64,000 nucleotides of DNA from assembly GCF_010093595.1 (NCBI RefSeq), contig NW_022985446.1:770151-834150 (forward strand). Direction: 5' to 3'. The stretch is from Mytilinidion resinicola (lineage: Eukaryota; Ascomycota; Dothideomycetes; Mytilinidiales; Mytilinidiaceae). Under the pieces are notes generated by a model that was not told where the DNA came from, ran no database searches, and saw only the letters and a program-made list of their open reading frames with translations. A program made the position numbers and the translations under genes. Below, one piece after another: positions 11,101-23,119 of the stretch (the stretch's first letter is position 1; each line of letters starts with the position of its first letter).

Positions 11101-12864
11101 TAACGACGAGATTCATCATCATTGGTCATTCTAAGCATGTCTTCAAGGTCCTGGACTCCCTTATCACATCGCCGTAGCCAAGAGGTAGATTCGACTGGAT
11201 CAGAGGGAACGCCGAATCCGACATTGTAGCAAAACGCTAATTGGAATGCGGAAATGTTCCGAATGGTATCGTCTATACTGTTTCCAGCTCTGTTCTTAAA
11301 GCAGCTGACCACGCATTCTTTAAGGCTAGGCCTAGAGTTCTTGAATTGCCGGTAAGAACTAGTGAGCTATGGTTGGTCAGAATAGCGCCACTTGAAGTGT
11401 ATAACTAGGTCTCTTCCCACCCACCTGAAAGAGCGGTTTTCCCGGCGGTGTTGCTGATTGGCCAAATTGAGACATGAGAACGTCTGTCGCACTGAAAATC
11501 TTTAGAGTCACTCGAAAACTCTCCATGGAAAAGGACATACCAGTCGCACCCAAACGCCGACTTCACTACCTTCTCGTTCAAATCCCTTTCGTCCACATTT
11601 TTGCTCAGACTGGACGCAAAAAACTGATAAAGCGATGCTTTCCTGTCATCACTAATGCCGCTCATTTGGTCAATCTGGGTCTTGGCGTAGTCTAGAAGCT
11701 GGCTATCCTTCTTTAGTCCGGACAGGATATAGTCAAGAGAAGCATTCGTCTCTTGTGGTCTTTTAGTTTCCATTGCTTGCGTCGATGTTGAGCCAACGAA
11801 CAAGATCCAGACGCAAAGCATGCCGAACGAAAATATATCGGCGGACTTAGCGCAGGCAAATGTGGTAGTATTTTCAATGAGGATCTCTGGAGCTGTCCAC
11901 GGCCACGATTCCGGGAGGTTAATTTGTCCTTCGTTGCTAGTTCGCAACGAAGAATAGCCAAAGTCTGAAACCTTGGCCGTGAAGTTTTCCCCCCCATCAT
12001 CGAAAATCAACACGTTTTCTGGTTTGATGTCTCCGTGGATTACATCTAGTAGAGGTTTAGTGCTCGCGTAGATGACGGGGGGCAATGTAATTACTCACTG
12101 CAGGCGTGCATGAGCAGAATGGCGTTGGCGATATCCCCACATAACTTCAGCCTTTCACTAGCGCCCATGTATTCTTGAGACCGTATAATCATGAAATTTC
12201 GCATATCCTGGTGGCTGGCTTTCTTGAAAATCAAGACGGGCCATGCGTTGTTGTTGACATCCTCGAAGCATATACCTTCGAGCTCAAGGATGTTTGGATG
12301 GTGTCGGATGACAGGATGTCCTAGAACCAAGACTTCGGAAAAGAGAGTCTGCAGGTCGGCGCGCTCGTCATTCCCTTCTAGATGCTCTCTGTGTACGCGC
12401 TTGAAAGCAAAGTCAAGCTGAGTGCTGCTGCTAGAGTCTCTGGCATTCACGCCTTGAGTAATACCAGCAGTACCTCCGCTTCCGATATCTTCGTCCTCGT
12501 TCCATTGTACGGGAAGTATATTCACCCGCCAGTGCTGAACAACGGCAAGCAGATCGAGGAGATCAAGCTCATCGCTAGACGAAGTGGAAACCACCGAGTC
12601 GTAATAGGAAGTGAGGATAGCATGGATATTGTTTGTCGGTACGTTGCTAGGGACGGAAGACAGCCTAGCTCCCAACTCCTTGATACGCTCAGGCAAGACT
12701 CTATCAGCCTCGCCGCGATGGCACCCAAGCCCACCACATTTCTCACCCGTGCTGTCGAAGGAGCCGACAGAGAAGTTGATTTTGGCGCCGGCAAACGAAG
12801 AGGCCGCGTCGTCTCTCTCCTGAGTCATAGCGAGCGCTTCGAAAAGATACACCACAGTAGACAA
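8106..12864 (-). CDS. Protein kinase-TPR fusion, receptor-like
   Basis: Four exons (12864-12099, 12045-11541, 11491-11425, 11366-8106) join in frame to 1532 aa. Residues about 120-400 are a kinase domain: lysine in LDFAFKRV (near 155), catalytic HGDIKPENVL (near 260), VSDFGYS and TAPEIL; the glycine loop is weak. The 67-nt exon is needed to restore frame before a Sel1-like hinge (AFCYNVGFGVPSD). About eight kinesin-light-chain-type TPRs (repeated pattern LGxxHPDTLEAM) follow, then a second set of TPRs of the RYERTxDxDDLDxA type that in fungi usually precede CHAT domains, and an acidic tail. No NACHT, CHAT or transmembrane segment is seen. The layout recalls STAND receptors with a kinase in the effector place. 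This function is inferred. It is co-oriented with another multidomain kinase about 760 bp upstream. Confidence 0.82.
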
Positions 12865-13625
12865 GAATAAGGTGAGCGTGCTCTTGGCAGCCTGTAGATG
12901 CGTCGGAGGGAGTTCCGGCAGATTGATGGTAAAGTCAACGTGGAAGTAAACAGTTCATATATGGCCGTAAGAGAATCGATAAAAAGGGTTGTGAAGGACG
13001 CGGTTGTGCGCAGCATGACGAGGAAGCGTGTGGGAAGGATCCAGTGAACAGGAGGTAAGGCGCATACCCCTACAAGCATGACCCGATGACCTGGCTCGGT
13101 GGCGTTTAGACGGACACACCACACACACACATACACACACACATACACACACACATTGCTAGATAAACAATATATCTCCTTGTAGGTGCTCCACTTCACA
13201 TGCGTGCCAAGAAACTTCCTTCTGTCCTCTACCGCAGAAGTTGTCTCCGTTACTAGGAGAGAAACAAGCTGCAGAGCAAATCCAGAGCCACTGCTACTCT
13301 GCCTTCATCGGTGACGCATCCCAGTCAACTCACTCATGTCCGGGATGCTTGGAGAAAGAGCCTCACTCAGTCCATACTTCTCCCCAACTGCGTGACGTGG
13401 CTGTCTGACCTTCGTTGACCGGAGGCAGCCATCACCGGTCAGGCTGCAAGGCTGGAAGGCGTGGCCACTTTGCCATGAGCAATGAATGGACAGCGATATT
13501 CCTATCATGCAACACCTGTGCATACCCATGCAACACGCCGTGGTCATACCACCAAATGGCGCTGCCCCCGCACTCCAGCTCCTTGATTCATGAAACTTGA
13601 TTTGCTGTAGTGCAGCCAATGAGGC
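12865..13625. other. Intergenic between two kinase genes
   Basis: Holds the upstream region of the kinase-TPR gene and the 3' flank of the kinase-pseudokinase gene. It includes a CA microsatellite at 13111-13156. The open frames here come from that repeat or are short. Confidence 0.55.
13111..13156. repeat. CA-rich microsatellite
   Basis: Imperfect (CA)n with periodic TA interruptions (ACACACATACACACACAC). It is likely polymorphic. Confidence 0.9.
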
Positions 13626-16504
13626 TCACACACGCGAGATCATTATTCGAAGAGGCTCCAGGACCCGTTTCACAAAGGCGAGCTGGAGCGTTGTATTTCG
13701 CTCAGCTTCGCCTCCCTCATCATCCATATCCTTTCCCAATTCGCTCTCACTGACGCCTCTCAGGCATGCCAACACTGCATCTTGGTACGCTGTTCCCATT
13801 TGGTGCCCCAGCAGCCGAACCCGGGACTCGCAAATCTGGTCCAGCCTGTCTTCATGTGTCGTCACCTTCATGCCGTTCGTCAGCCTCTCAAGCGTCTTCC
13901 ATAGCCCAATCTCTAGCAACACAAGGCCGAGACTGTAATGGTCGAACTCGAGTCGATATTTGGCTTGCGGGCCATCTGTATTGAGGTACTGAGGGTGGTG
14001 GTATTTCTTCGCAGTAATATTAGTCGTTGGGCCGACAGTGAATGCTAACGGATCCTTCTGGCGACTGTGGTTGAACCCTACGAGGAAAGGGGACTCAAGC
14101 CACCTTGATGGACTGGAGTCGTGGGAATTGAAGCACAGGACATTGTAGGCGGAAATGCTTTTGTGAAGCCAGCCGATCTTGTGGAAGCTAGATAGAGCGA
14201 GTGCAAGAGTGTACGCGAGGTCGAAGCGAGACTCAAGTGTGGGTCTTGGGGTTGTCTGAGCCGTGTCGTTGATAACTTTCGCAAGATTTTGGGGGATCAC
14301 GCCCGCATACACTGGCATATCATACACCAGGCCATAGGCTGGTTTGGAGATGTCGTGAATGAAGCCAGAGCAAGACAGCGTACGAAATTCCTGTGGATGT
14401 GCCGAAGAGCTAAGAGCAGACGCTAGCGCTTCAATTCGATCCGAAAGAATGGTTATGCTCTTCGTCTCCCATTTGGGATAGCGGACCCATTCAATGAGAA
14501 CACGCTTCTCAACGCCTCCTTCTGAGCGGACAGTAGCGACGGTATGATCGCCGAATTTTTCCGCGCGGCTGACAAACTTGGCATCTAGTGCAAGGTTCGA
14601 GGTGCTCGTCCCTACGGATTCCGCTGCTAATATTGACATGCGTTTGAGTTTCGCCATGATGCTCATATTGCCTTCAAAATGTGCGTCCTCGAGACTCCTC
14701 TGAGTGCGTTCCAACTCATTTGTGTCGTCGGATTCGAGCATAGAGAGTTCCCATTGCGATTTGGCAAGCATTTGCAAGTCCACAGGAAGGGTATTCAGGA
14801 GTCGGTCGTTGGCGAGGCTCAGGTCAGCATAGAGCGGTGACAAGGCGTTCTCCGAACGAGTTAGAATTGAAGCTAGCTCATCCCGAGCAGCTACTAATTC
14901 TCTGATAATGGCCGAGAGATTCGCTTCTTGATCTAATTGATAGCTCCAGCAATCGTTCTCGTCCACCATGGATTCGAAACTGGCAGTCCAACTCCGCTGT
15001 CTTCTCGCCTCGACATGTGCTTCGAATGAATTGGGGAATTTTGCAGACAGTTTCTGGTAGCGCTCGTGAATTGACGAAATAAGTCTTTGGACGAAAATGA
15101 ATCGAAGTCTGGATGCTACGTGCTTGGCATCTGGTCTGGCCTTTGGATCCATGTCGAGCATGGATTTCGTCAGTTCGACAAGTATTTGACTTGTGCTGTC
15201 AAATTCGGCCAGTTTTGTGAGACTGTCCAGTACGATAGCTTTCGGTTTGTCGATTCCAGCATGAAATGCTCGTCTCACCTGGTTGCCCAGTTTTTCCTTT
15301 CGCGCGTCCCTAAAATCTTTGACTGCTTTGCTGTTGCCTTGTATGTAAGTCAAAATCTCGAGAATGATGCAGCCAAAGGACCATATATCGCTTGGCCTGC
15401 TGACCGTATGTGTTTCGCATTCTGGAGCAAGGTAATCACCGGCCCCGTGCTCATAAGGTGACTTTGAATCGTCTGTAGCCTCCTTGAGTTTCGAAAGTCC
15501 AAAATCGGAAAGGAGGAACGATTTTCCCTGAACAAGAATATTTTTGGGCTTGAGATCGTGATGACAGCCAATCATTTCAATTTGGAGCTTCTCCAGGGCG
15601 TAGTAGTGTACCCGTTCAATCGCGGAGGCAAGCCCACAAAAGGCGTCAAGGAAAGCCTCGTCCGATGCGAAAGAGGTCGGGCGATCTGCCAACAAGAACG
15701 AGTGGAGGTTCCCATCCTCTGCAAAAGGAAATATCAAGTTGTGCTTATCTCCATGAGTATAGGATGCTAACAGCTCGATAACGTTTGGGTGGCCGAGTTC
15801 ATTCAGGATGGAGAGGTTGCGTAACTCTTTGTTGTAGTCATCCCATTCGCCGGGTGCTCTCTCTTCAGTGGTCTCCGAATGGGCGTGTTGTACTTTGAAC
15901 TCTTTCCGAACTAACCGCGAACCCTTGACCAAGGTTAGTCCTTGTATTAATTATAGCAAAGAAACTGACCTACAGCATGACAAAGAAGTTCACTTGTCTG
16001 ATGATCTGGGTGAAGCTCGATTTCATAGACATCTCCAAAGCCTCCTTTGTCGAACAATTTGTTCTTGATAAATGGTAGTCGGATTCTAGAGGGGAAGGAT
16101 CGGTGCATCACGTTTCTTGACAGCACCGGGGATACAAATTCCCATTGACGATTATAGAATTCCTTGGCAATATCGGGAACGGTTGATTGAAGAAATGTCA
16201 ATGGAAACGGCAGCCTTTCGTCCATTTGTGCGAACTGGTCGTGTTCAATAAAACTTAGGAGCCATCGTTGCTCATTCTTCAGTAGAACAAGAATCGCGAA
16301 AACTTTCCGTCCCTTGGTCACGACCCAGTCCACAACCTTATCTTTATGATAAAATGAGATTGCGGGTACATTATCGATCTCTTTCCGAACGTTTTCCGGA
16401 GTCAAAAGCTCAAAGAGGGCTTGTCGAGGGATGAATTCTCGCTCGTCGCTGTCACCATCGACCTGGCTGAGTAATGCTTCGATAGATCTACGAAGTTCCG
16501 ACAT
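13626..16504 (-). CDS. Tandem kinase-pseudokinase protein
   Basis: Two exons (16504-15974 and 15923-13626; intron 15924-15973) give 942 aa. Residues 1-140 are a fungal N-terminal region without a name I can give. Kinase 1 (about 145-460) is complete: DKGGFGDVY loop, VRKEF lysine just past the splice, HHDLKPKNIL, SDFGLS, LAPEC. A helical linker follows (about 460-600). The C-terminal 300 residues are kinase-like but degenerate: the catalytic loop reads GWLHKSISAYNVL (no HRD Asp) and the DFG place reads LVGFNHS. This C-terminal type resembles kinase-like domains found beside fungal HeLo/prion-type domains. A pseudokinase likely regulates or scaffolds; kinase 1 looks able to phosphorylate. The start is the first ATG of the ORF (MSELRRS). 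Role in allorecognition is inference from family and neighbours. Confidence 0.85.
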
Positions 16505-17812
16505 ATCTAGGCATATAGTTGTACCTAATAAATGACGTTAGTTACATTTATTGATTAGAGCTAAGAAATGCCTCAAGAAGCTGAAAATAGAGAAGTAAAG
16601 GCGTTGGCTATCCGCTAATGGAGGAGAACATATTGTTACCTTTGCTTGGCCGACTTCGGAAAGAGGTACTAGAAGCAAGTATCCCTTATCTTCTCTATTT
16701 GTGCCTGGTAGTCTTAGTAGGAGTTAAAAACTCTACAGAGCTAGATTTGCGCACATTACTTAGCCCCGAATTCTCATGATAGAGTGTTACAATAATAACT
16801 TGTTCGTCCTCGTCCTTAGACCAATGTTAGTCGAAAGCCTAGTTCTAGGTTGAAAGGGAAAGAAACTACTAGGGAAAGAAAGGCATTTGCATCATACCAC
16901 CTCAAACTCGAAATTGGCCTTGCCATACCATTCCATAAGCAGTTTGTCGAGCACCTCTTCCTTCACGTATCTTGCCGGAATTTTCTGCTTATGCACGGTC
17001 GGCATGGCCTTGCAATGAACGCCTTAAGAGGTGGTCGGAACTCCAAAGTTTCCCTAGACAGATAAATGGCGTTGAGGCAAAGTACATACAGACCGGTCAA
17101 ATAGATCCGGTCAATTGAAGGCAGCTTCACCGGTCAGCAGGGTAAGAATGGAGCAAATGGGATGCTTGCACCACCTGCCGGGCGCAGCTGCATCTAAATA
17201 ACTAAGCAACAGGGCTTGGGTCAGTCAGCACGAGCATTTCAAGATAAGTTTGCATACAAAACCACCCGGGTGGGGGTGGTGGTGGTGTGGTTCATTGGTT
17301 GAGCCAGTGGTGGACGCCAGCTCTGGGGGCTTTTTACGAAGGCGCCGGAGCCCGCCGCCCTCAAAAACACCCGGAATATTTGGCACGACAAATCTTTGCA
17401 ATACGGCCAGCTTGAAATGCATATCCTCTCTCCCATTTCTTATTGTTTTGGTAACCTGACTACAGCAATATCTCGCGCGTCCACACCCCGTAGAGCGCAT
17501 TTGCAACTAGAGTATCTCTTGTATGCGTGATGATGTGGCACCCGGTTACCCGCCATCTCCACATGTGTTCAATGCAAGCCTCAGGCTGTTGCGCATCCTC
17601 GCACGAAGCAGCTAGCTGCAGGTCACAGGCATCGCCAAGGCTACCACGTCCGACCGACCACACCCATAGCGAATTGTCGGCCTCTTCTACAAAGCTCATA
17701 TTCTATAAGAATGCGCGCATGGAACTAAAAATATCAAGCACAAAGAAGAAACAAATGAAATTGCAATCCCATCCTTTGGGTAGCATGACCAATACTGGAA
17801 GCGAGCCAGCAC
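16505..17812. other. Intergenic, divergent promoter region
   Basis: Lies between the start of the tandem-kinase gene (-) and the CorA-like gene (+). It contains a short GGTGGTGGTGG run near 17275-17287. No supportable gene was found. Confidence 0.5.
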
Positions 17813-19599
17813 ATGCGAAGAGCAAGCATGGTCGAACCAAATCCCCGTCCTCGAGTGGACGATAGTTCTATGGCAGAACAGCGGACACAGATCAACACCA
17901 AAACGCAACCCTTCGATATCCACCAACGACGGCTCCACAAGCACGCCCATGAGATCTTCTCTCAGGACGTGGAAAATGTCGAAGCATTAATTTCTTCGAC
18001 CGAAACTGGTAATGTCACTCAGCGTTTGGCTACCGACAGGGATACCATGCAAGATATTGTCAAGGTAATGTCAATTCCAACGACTTGAGAGCAATGTCGA
18101 GACATCCAGCTGCAAGTTTACAAAATTAACGATTCTAGGAGGGTAAAAGCGAGGCCCAGCAAGTCTTCTAGTAAGCGAGTCCAACTCGCTATGTTTTCTA
18201 TGGTTACCCTATCTAACTAGAGACCTTGCGCAGTATCATCAGACAGAAAAACACATTCAGTCGATTGCTGATTACGCAAATGGGAATTCAGATTATTCTC
18301 GAAGGCCACCGAGTTTTTACTCCATTTTTCGATGCCCTCACAGCTTTCGGATTCAAAAGAGATGATGATCATCGAGTATGGGATAGTTTCTACAGTTCGG
18401 GGCTGGACGGTAATGAAACGAACTCTGTAATTGGTTCGTGTCATATTATTGTATTTGTCAAAAGACTGATTATTAAGTTGTAGAGCTCTGCTACGTAGTT
18501 CGTTACGTTGAAAGAAACAACAGGAGTCCCAAAAACCCATGGTCTCTCCGACAAACCGGCATATATCAACAGACAATACTTCATCAACAGAATTCAACAT
18601 GGATCCTCCTTCAACCATCCCAGAATCTGTACGATGACCTAAAAGAGAAGCTTTATGGAAGGCCAACGGGGTCGGACACCCCAATCCGAAGCTCATATTT
18701 GCTTCACTTGGATTTTCTTTCTTCGATGGCAAGTAACTGGGGTGAATATATTGAGTATCTCTGGGCAGAAATGGACAAAGTGGTAAAATTTCCTTGTTCC
18801 ATAGGAGCAGCTCTCGAAGTGTGCTAACAATCCAATTTGCAGGATGACAAGGCGTGTAACTCTGAAATTCGACTAGGAAAAAGGAACGACTATGATGTTT
18901 CGTTTTCAGACTGCCAAAAGTTGCAACGCCGCCGTCGCATACTGTTAAGGACGATGAGTGTCCTCGAGTCCTGCTTAACTCTCGCAAAAGATTTGGAAAA
19001 TCTTCATTGGAAGTTGAGGTCAAGCAACGTCGTCGAGGACAATCGGTTCGTCGATGGAATTCGGATATACAAAGCTCAGATCCATATGCATCAGCGCAAC
19101 CTGCGCTTCATGATGGAATATATACGGGGGACGACTTACATGGTTCGTAAGCCTCCCTTATTGGTTAACTTCCTCTAACTCACGCGTAGTTGTCCGACAT
19201 TTTGAACTCTCGGAGCGACGAAATGACGCTAAAGACGAGCCAGACGATGCAAGAAAGTCTGGCACTCAACCAAAATGATTCGCGAATTCTCAAACTACTC
19301 AGTATAATTGCCACGATATATTTACCAGCTTCCTTGATGGCTGTAAGTGAGATAATGGAATCGGCTTGAAGATATGACATACTGATAGTTGGCTAATTTA
19401 TGTCGCGTAGACCCTCTTCAGCTCTAATTTGATAGAATTGAAGCAGGGAAATGAGGGACGAGGACACTTCCAGGCTGTTCCTGGATTCTGGCTCTACATT
19501 GTCGTGACTTCTATTCTCACTGTTGTGACCTTTGGCCTGGCAGCTGTAGTGATAAAGGGAAGGTATACTTGCTTGAAGAAAAATACTGAGCTTGTCTGA
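17813..19599 (+). CDS. CorA-like two-helix membrane protein
   Basis: Seven exons (17813-18064, 18139-18170, 18234-18409, 18484-18782, 18843-19142, 19190-19342, 19411-19599) give 466 aa. Diagnostic stretches are HRVFTPFFDALTAFGFK, ELCYVVRYVERNNRSP and SLRQTGIYQQ, a pattern common to fungal CorA-like proteins. A long helical segment follows with C-terminal membrane helices LLSIIATIYLPASLMATLF and FWLYIVVTSILTVVTFGLAA. The metal-channel GMN motif of true CorA is absent in the place between helix 1 and the loop, so magnesium transport is doubtful. The 19142/19190 joint uses a non-canonical GTTCGT donor and is the weakest. The start could also be the ATG at 17828. Such genes are often near heterokaryon-incompatibility loci. 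The NLR remnant lies just downstream. Confidence 0.78.
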
Positions 19600-19898
19600 G
19601 TATCTTCCACTCTATTGATGGTATAACACGGCTTTTCAAATATGATACTCCAAGTTCTATGCGGTGAAGCTCTTTCCTTATTCACGGGGTGGCATAAAAT
19701 GTAATCTTTTCAGGCGTGTTATGGTTTGAGTCGCGTAGCCCATGGCAGTTGCTGGGATTTGTGCACGAATCTAGTGGCCACCACCAGCTAGAGCCCTTCG
19801 TCCGGCCCGTCATTCCCAGAGCACCTTTCTAGAAACAGAATTTAGCTCTTCGACCGTTTCAACTTTGCTCCCCCCATAGAGCGAGACATCATTGACTC

Positions 19899-21187
19899 TT
19901 GTGGCTATCTCATAGAGTTCGACTGAACGTGGACATCCTTGGTGGGCGCGGGAACCTCAGCGACAAAGCGGATGGCACTTTTCTATGGGTCGGCTTAGCC
20001 TGCAGTGAATTGAAACTGGTTGATTCGAAGGAAGCTGTCAAAACCCTGCAGGCGCTACCCAAGGGCCTTCATCTTTTATACGATAAACTCCTCCACACGG
20101 CTCTTAATTCAAAAACTGAAGAAGACCAAGCTACAATCAAACGCATTCTGAGTTCCGTTATGGTCGCCTTGCGCCCGCTCAGCTTGTCGGAGCTCTCTGT
20201 AGTTTGTCAAATCCATCAGGGCGAAGACGAGGAAGACCGGATTCAGTTTACCCGTGAAGAAATCGAGTCTTGCCGCCTTCTCATAACAATCCAGGATGAG
20301 ACTGTTCTTCAACTGCATCAATCTGTCAAGGACTTTCTGGTCTGGTCCGGCCCTGACTGCTTCATCAACGACTGTGAGGCCCACGCCGACATTGCGCACC
20401 GATGCGTAGACGAAATCATTCAAAGTTTCTATACTGAGACAAAGCAGAATAATGTCGCATTAAATGGCGACCTTTCATCGTATTCAATTCAGTTCTGGGC
20501 TCATCATGCACACATGGCAGGACCAAAATTCTGAATTGAAGATTCACAGGCTGAGTTCTTCAATTTTGATTCCATATGTCGGGAATATTGGTTAGAACGC
20601 CTCAGATCATATCGGTTCAACCGCGACATTCCTAAAGAGTTTTCTATTTTTCACGTTGCCGGACGCTGGGGCATTCGTTCAATCGTGGACTTCATATGCG
20701 ATAGAGACGGCACGTGGAGAAAGAGACTGAAAGAGGGCCTATTTTGCGATAGTGAGCATTTGAACTCTGCAGGGGTGACACCTTTGGAGGAAGCGGCGAA
20801 ATCAGGACATGCAGAGGTCATTGCACGTCTACTTTGTCGAACTGACGGCAAAGTGACAATATCAGAAAGATTGCTACTAGCTGCAGCGGAAACCCAGAGA
20901 AATGGCAACGAAGTGATGGCACAATCACTACAAAGGTGGTGGAGGCTGCAGCAAGAAATTATGGAAATGGCAAAGAAGTAATGCTGCTACTTCTAGACCG
21001 GTGTAGAGATAAGATTACTATTACTAAAGAGGTGGTAAAGGCTGCAGCAGGAAATAGTAGAAATGGCAAAGAAGTAATACTGCTGCTTCTAGACCGGCGC
21101 GGAGATAAGATCACTATTACTAAAGAGATAGTAAAGGCTACAGCAAAAGAGTTTAATAAAATAATAATGCGGCTGCTTCTGGACTAG
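19899..21187 (+). pseudogene. NACHT-ankyrin receptor remnant
   Basis: Only the 3' half survives. The segment after the NACHT ATPase is clear: ADGTFLWVGLACSEL, LPKGLHLLYDKLL, LRPLSLSELSVVC and ETVLQLHQSVKDFLV. The P-loop part is missing. An in-frame TGA at 20532-20534 interrupts GPKF/IEDSQAEFF, where relatives have Arg, consistent with CGA to TGA. The frame continues through ankyrin-like sequence (GVTPLEEAAKSGHAEVIARLL). It then shifts near 20925, apparently by an internal deletion between units. Two to three copies of a 35-residue unit (NGKEVxLLLLDRRGDKITIT) close it at the stop at 21185-21187. It is unlikely to make a receptor, though the tail could still be transcribed. Confidence 0.82.
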
Positions 21188-22861
21188 TAGGGAGACGAGA
21201 TTGGTCCCACTGTGTCGATGAGGTTCCTAAAGCATTCCCGTCAAGCTCAATCCACCTTAATGCTTCCTTAACCCATTCAACACAATTCCAGTTCTCTTGG
21301 CCGGGTTGTCCTGCACAGATTGGAGTCCCGTTAAGAATAGAGTTAAGTCTATTCCTATCTAGTATCTTGCCAATTACAAGTTAAATAAGGAGCATAGAGG
21401 TAGGTGCAAGGGGAACATCTATTGCCTTATACTTCTACACCTTTTGCACCCTACCCTCAACAACGGTCGACCTGTCTCTTACGTGGATTTGTGTGCCTAT
21501 TCCGCCTGAACTAGGCTCGACTTTTGGCCCGACAATAAACGCCTAATAATACCTATGGCCGGTGCTTAGCAATATACATAGATAGATTAAACAAAGCTTC
21601 AGTAATTCCCACTTACGTGTCTTCTAACCCTGGCATTTGGGGAGGCGTGCTTCGGGCGTAGAGAGCTAAACAAACGCGGTCCTTTCCGGATGGCATTTCG
21701 AAATTTACGCGATTTTAAAGGGCGATCGGAAATGTCTTGAAGTTGTGAGAGCTCAGGTCTTTGTTGCGATGTAGGCAACAGCGACTTAACACCAGGTCTG
21801 CAGAAGTTGGACAATATTCCAGATTGGCTAGGTAGCAATGTTTTCCGGAAGCGTCGAGCCTTCGGAGTCGGGTGAGCAGCTTGCATGACAGGTGCAGACG
21901 GATGACCGCAACACGATCACGATCACGATCATGAACATGCACGAGAAGCGAACGTCTCAATTCCTCCCAAACCGGTCTTGCATGCAGCTCGGATAAGCCT
22001 TTGGGGGGTTCAGACACGAGTAACGACACCGACAACCTCGGTCCCTAGATCAACTACGTCCCCGACGGACGTCTGCACTAGGACGCACCCGCCAAAGGTC
22101 CCAGGTGGATCCAGGCCGACATAAAGGACAAGGCGACCTTCGCCGCTACGAAACTAACGTGAGGAGACGTACAAGACGCCCGAAGGCGTTGATACTAGCA
22201 AGGTCGACAGCGCGTGCCCGGTGGCCGCAGGAGCAAAACCGACCGCTCTTCCGCTTCGTCCGCGCGATATTCAGTTCAGCCGCACCAACTTCCTCAAACG
22301 CCTGGGAAGGGAAGGGAAGGGAAGGGAAGGGACGGGACAGGACGGGATGGGAAAGAGTGAGGTGAATACGGATACCAAAACTCACTTAGCCGAGAGGAAC
22401 CTGCCCAAAATAGAGCCTTATAAGGGCCCAGCCCTAAAGCTTACTTACAGGATTTATACACTAAGCTTAGCTACAGTTCTTAGCCTTAAGCAGGGGCAGT
22501 AGCTTAGGTTCCTTAATAAGAAGGAATAATACTATAAGTATATTATAATATATATAATACTTATTACTTAAAAACCCTATAGTTATCGGTCATATTATTG
22601 TGGTACTGCTCCCACAAACCTTGAGGTGTCGTTATTGTGGGCGTTAGAAGTATTTCCAGGTGGTTGCTCTTATTAATTGACTTTATAATGAGATGATGTC
22701 GAGCGTATCAAGGAAAGGAGATGGTGTAACACGAGCCGCCGAAGAAGAGATAGACGTCGGAGGTGCCGGTGTCACGTGGCCGCGCCCGCAGCCTCATCCC
22801 ACCAAACGGACCCAAAACCACTCACAACCATAGACTGTAACTCCCACTTAGCAATGAATCG
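21188..22861. other. Gene-poor region
   Basis: The open frames at 21599-22502 overlap on both strands and have no family features. It includes a purine simple repeat (22308-22350) and an AT-rich stretch (about 22510-22580). It may be decayed repeat DNA; I see no gene. Confidence 0.5.
22308..22350 (+). repeat. GGGAA purine simple repeat
   Basis: Tandem GGGAA pentamers drifting to GGGAC. A short purine-only strand run that could form unusual structure. Confidence 0.85.
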
Positions 22862-23119
22862 ATGCCATTGAGTCTACCCAAGTCTCCAATACTAAAAAAG
22901 CGCCTCTGCTCGTCTACCTCAATATCATTCAAAGCTCAAAACACCACACACACGGTTCGAGCACAGGGCTACATTACCCACCCCTCATCGCCAAAGCGGG
23001 CCTTCAACCGCATCCTTACTTCGCCCACCTCTCTCACCTCCTCGTCCTTCCACCGCTCACGCGCGTTTACAAACTCATTCATCCTCCATAAACCCTTCAA
23101 CTCCTCCATACCTCCCACC

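Noticed and set aside
10632..11177. + frame of 181 codons antisense to the TPR region
   Set aside because: No features; the opposite strand codes ordered TPRs through the same segment.
12825..13199. Minus frame coding VCVYVCVYVC
   Set aside because: It is the translation of the CA microsatellite.
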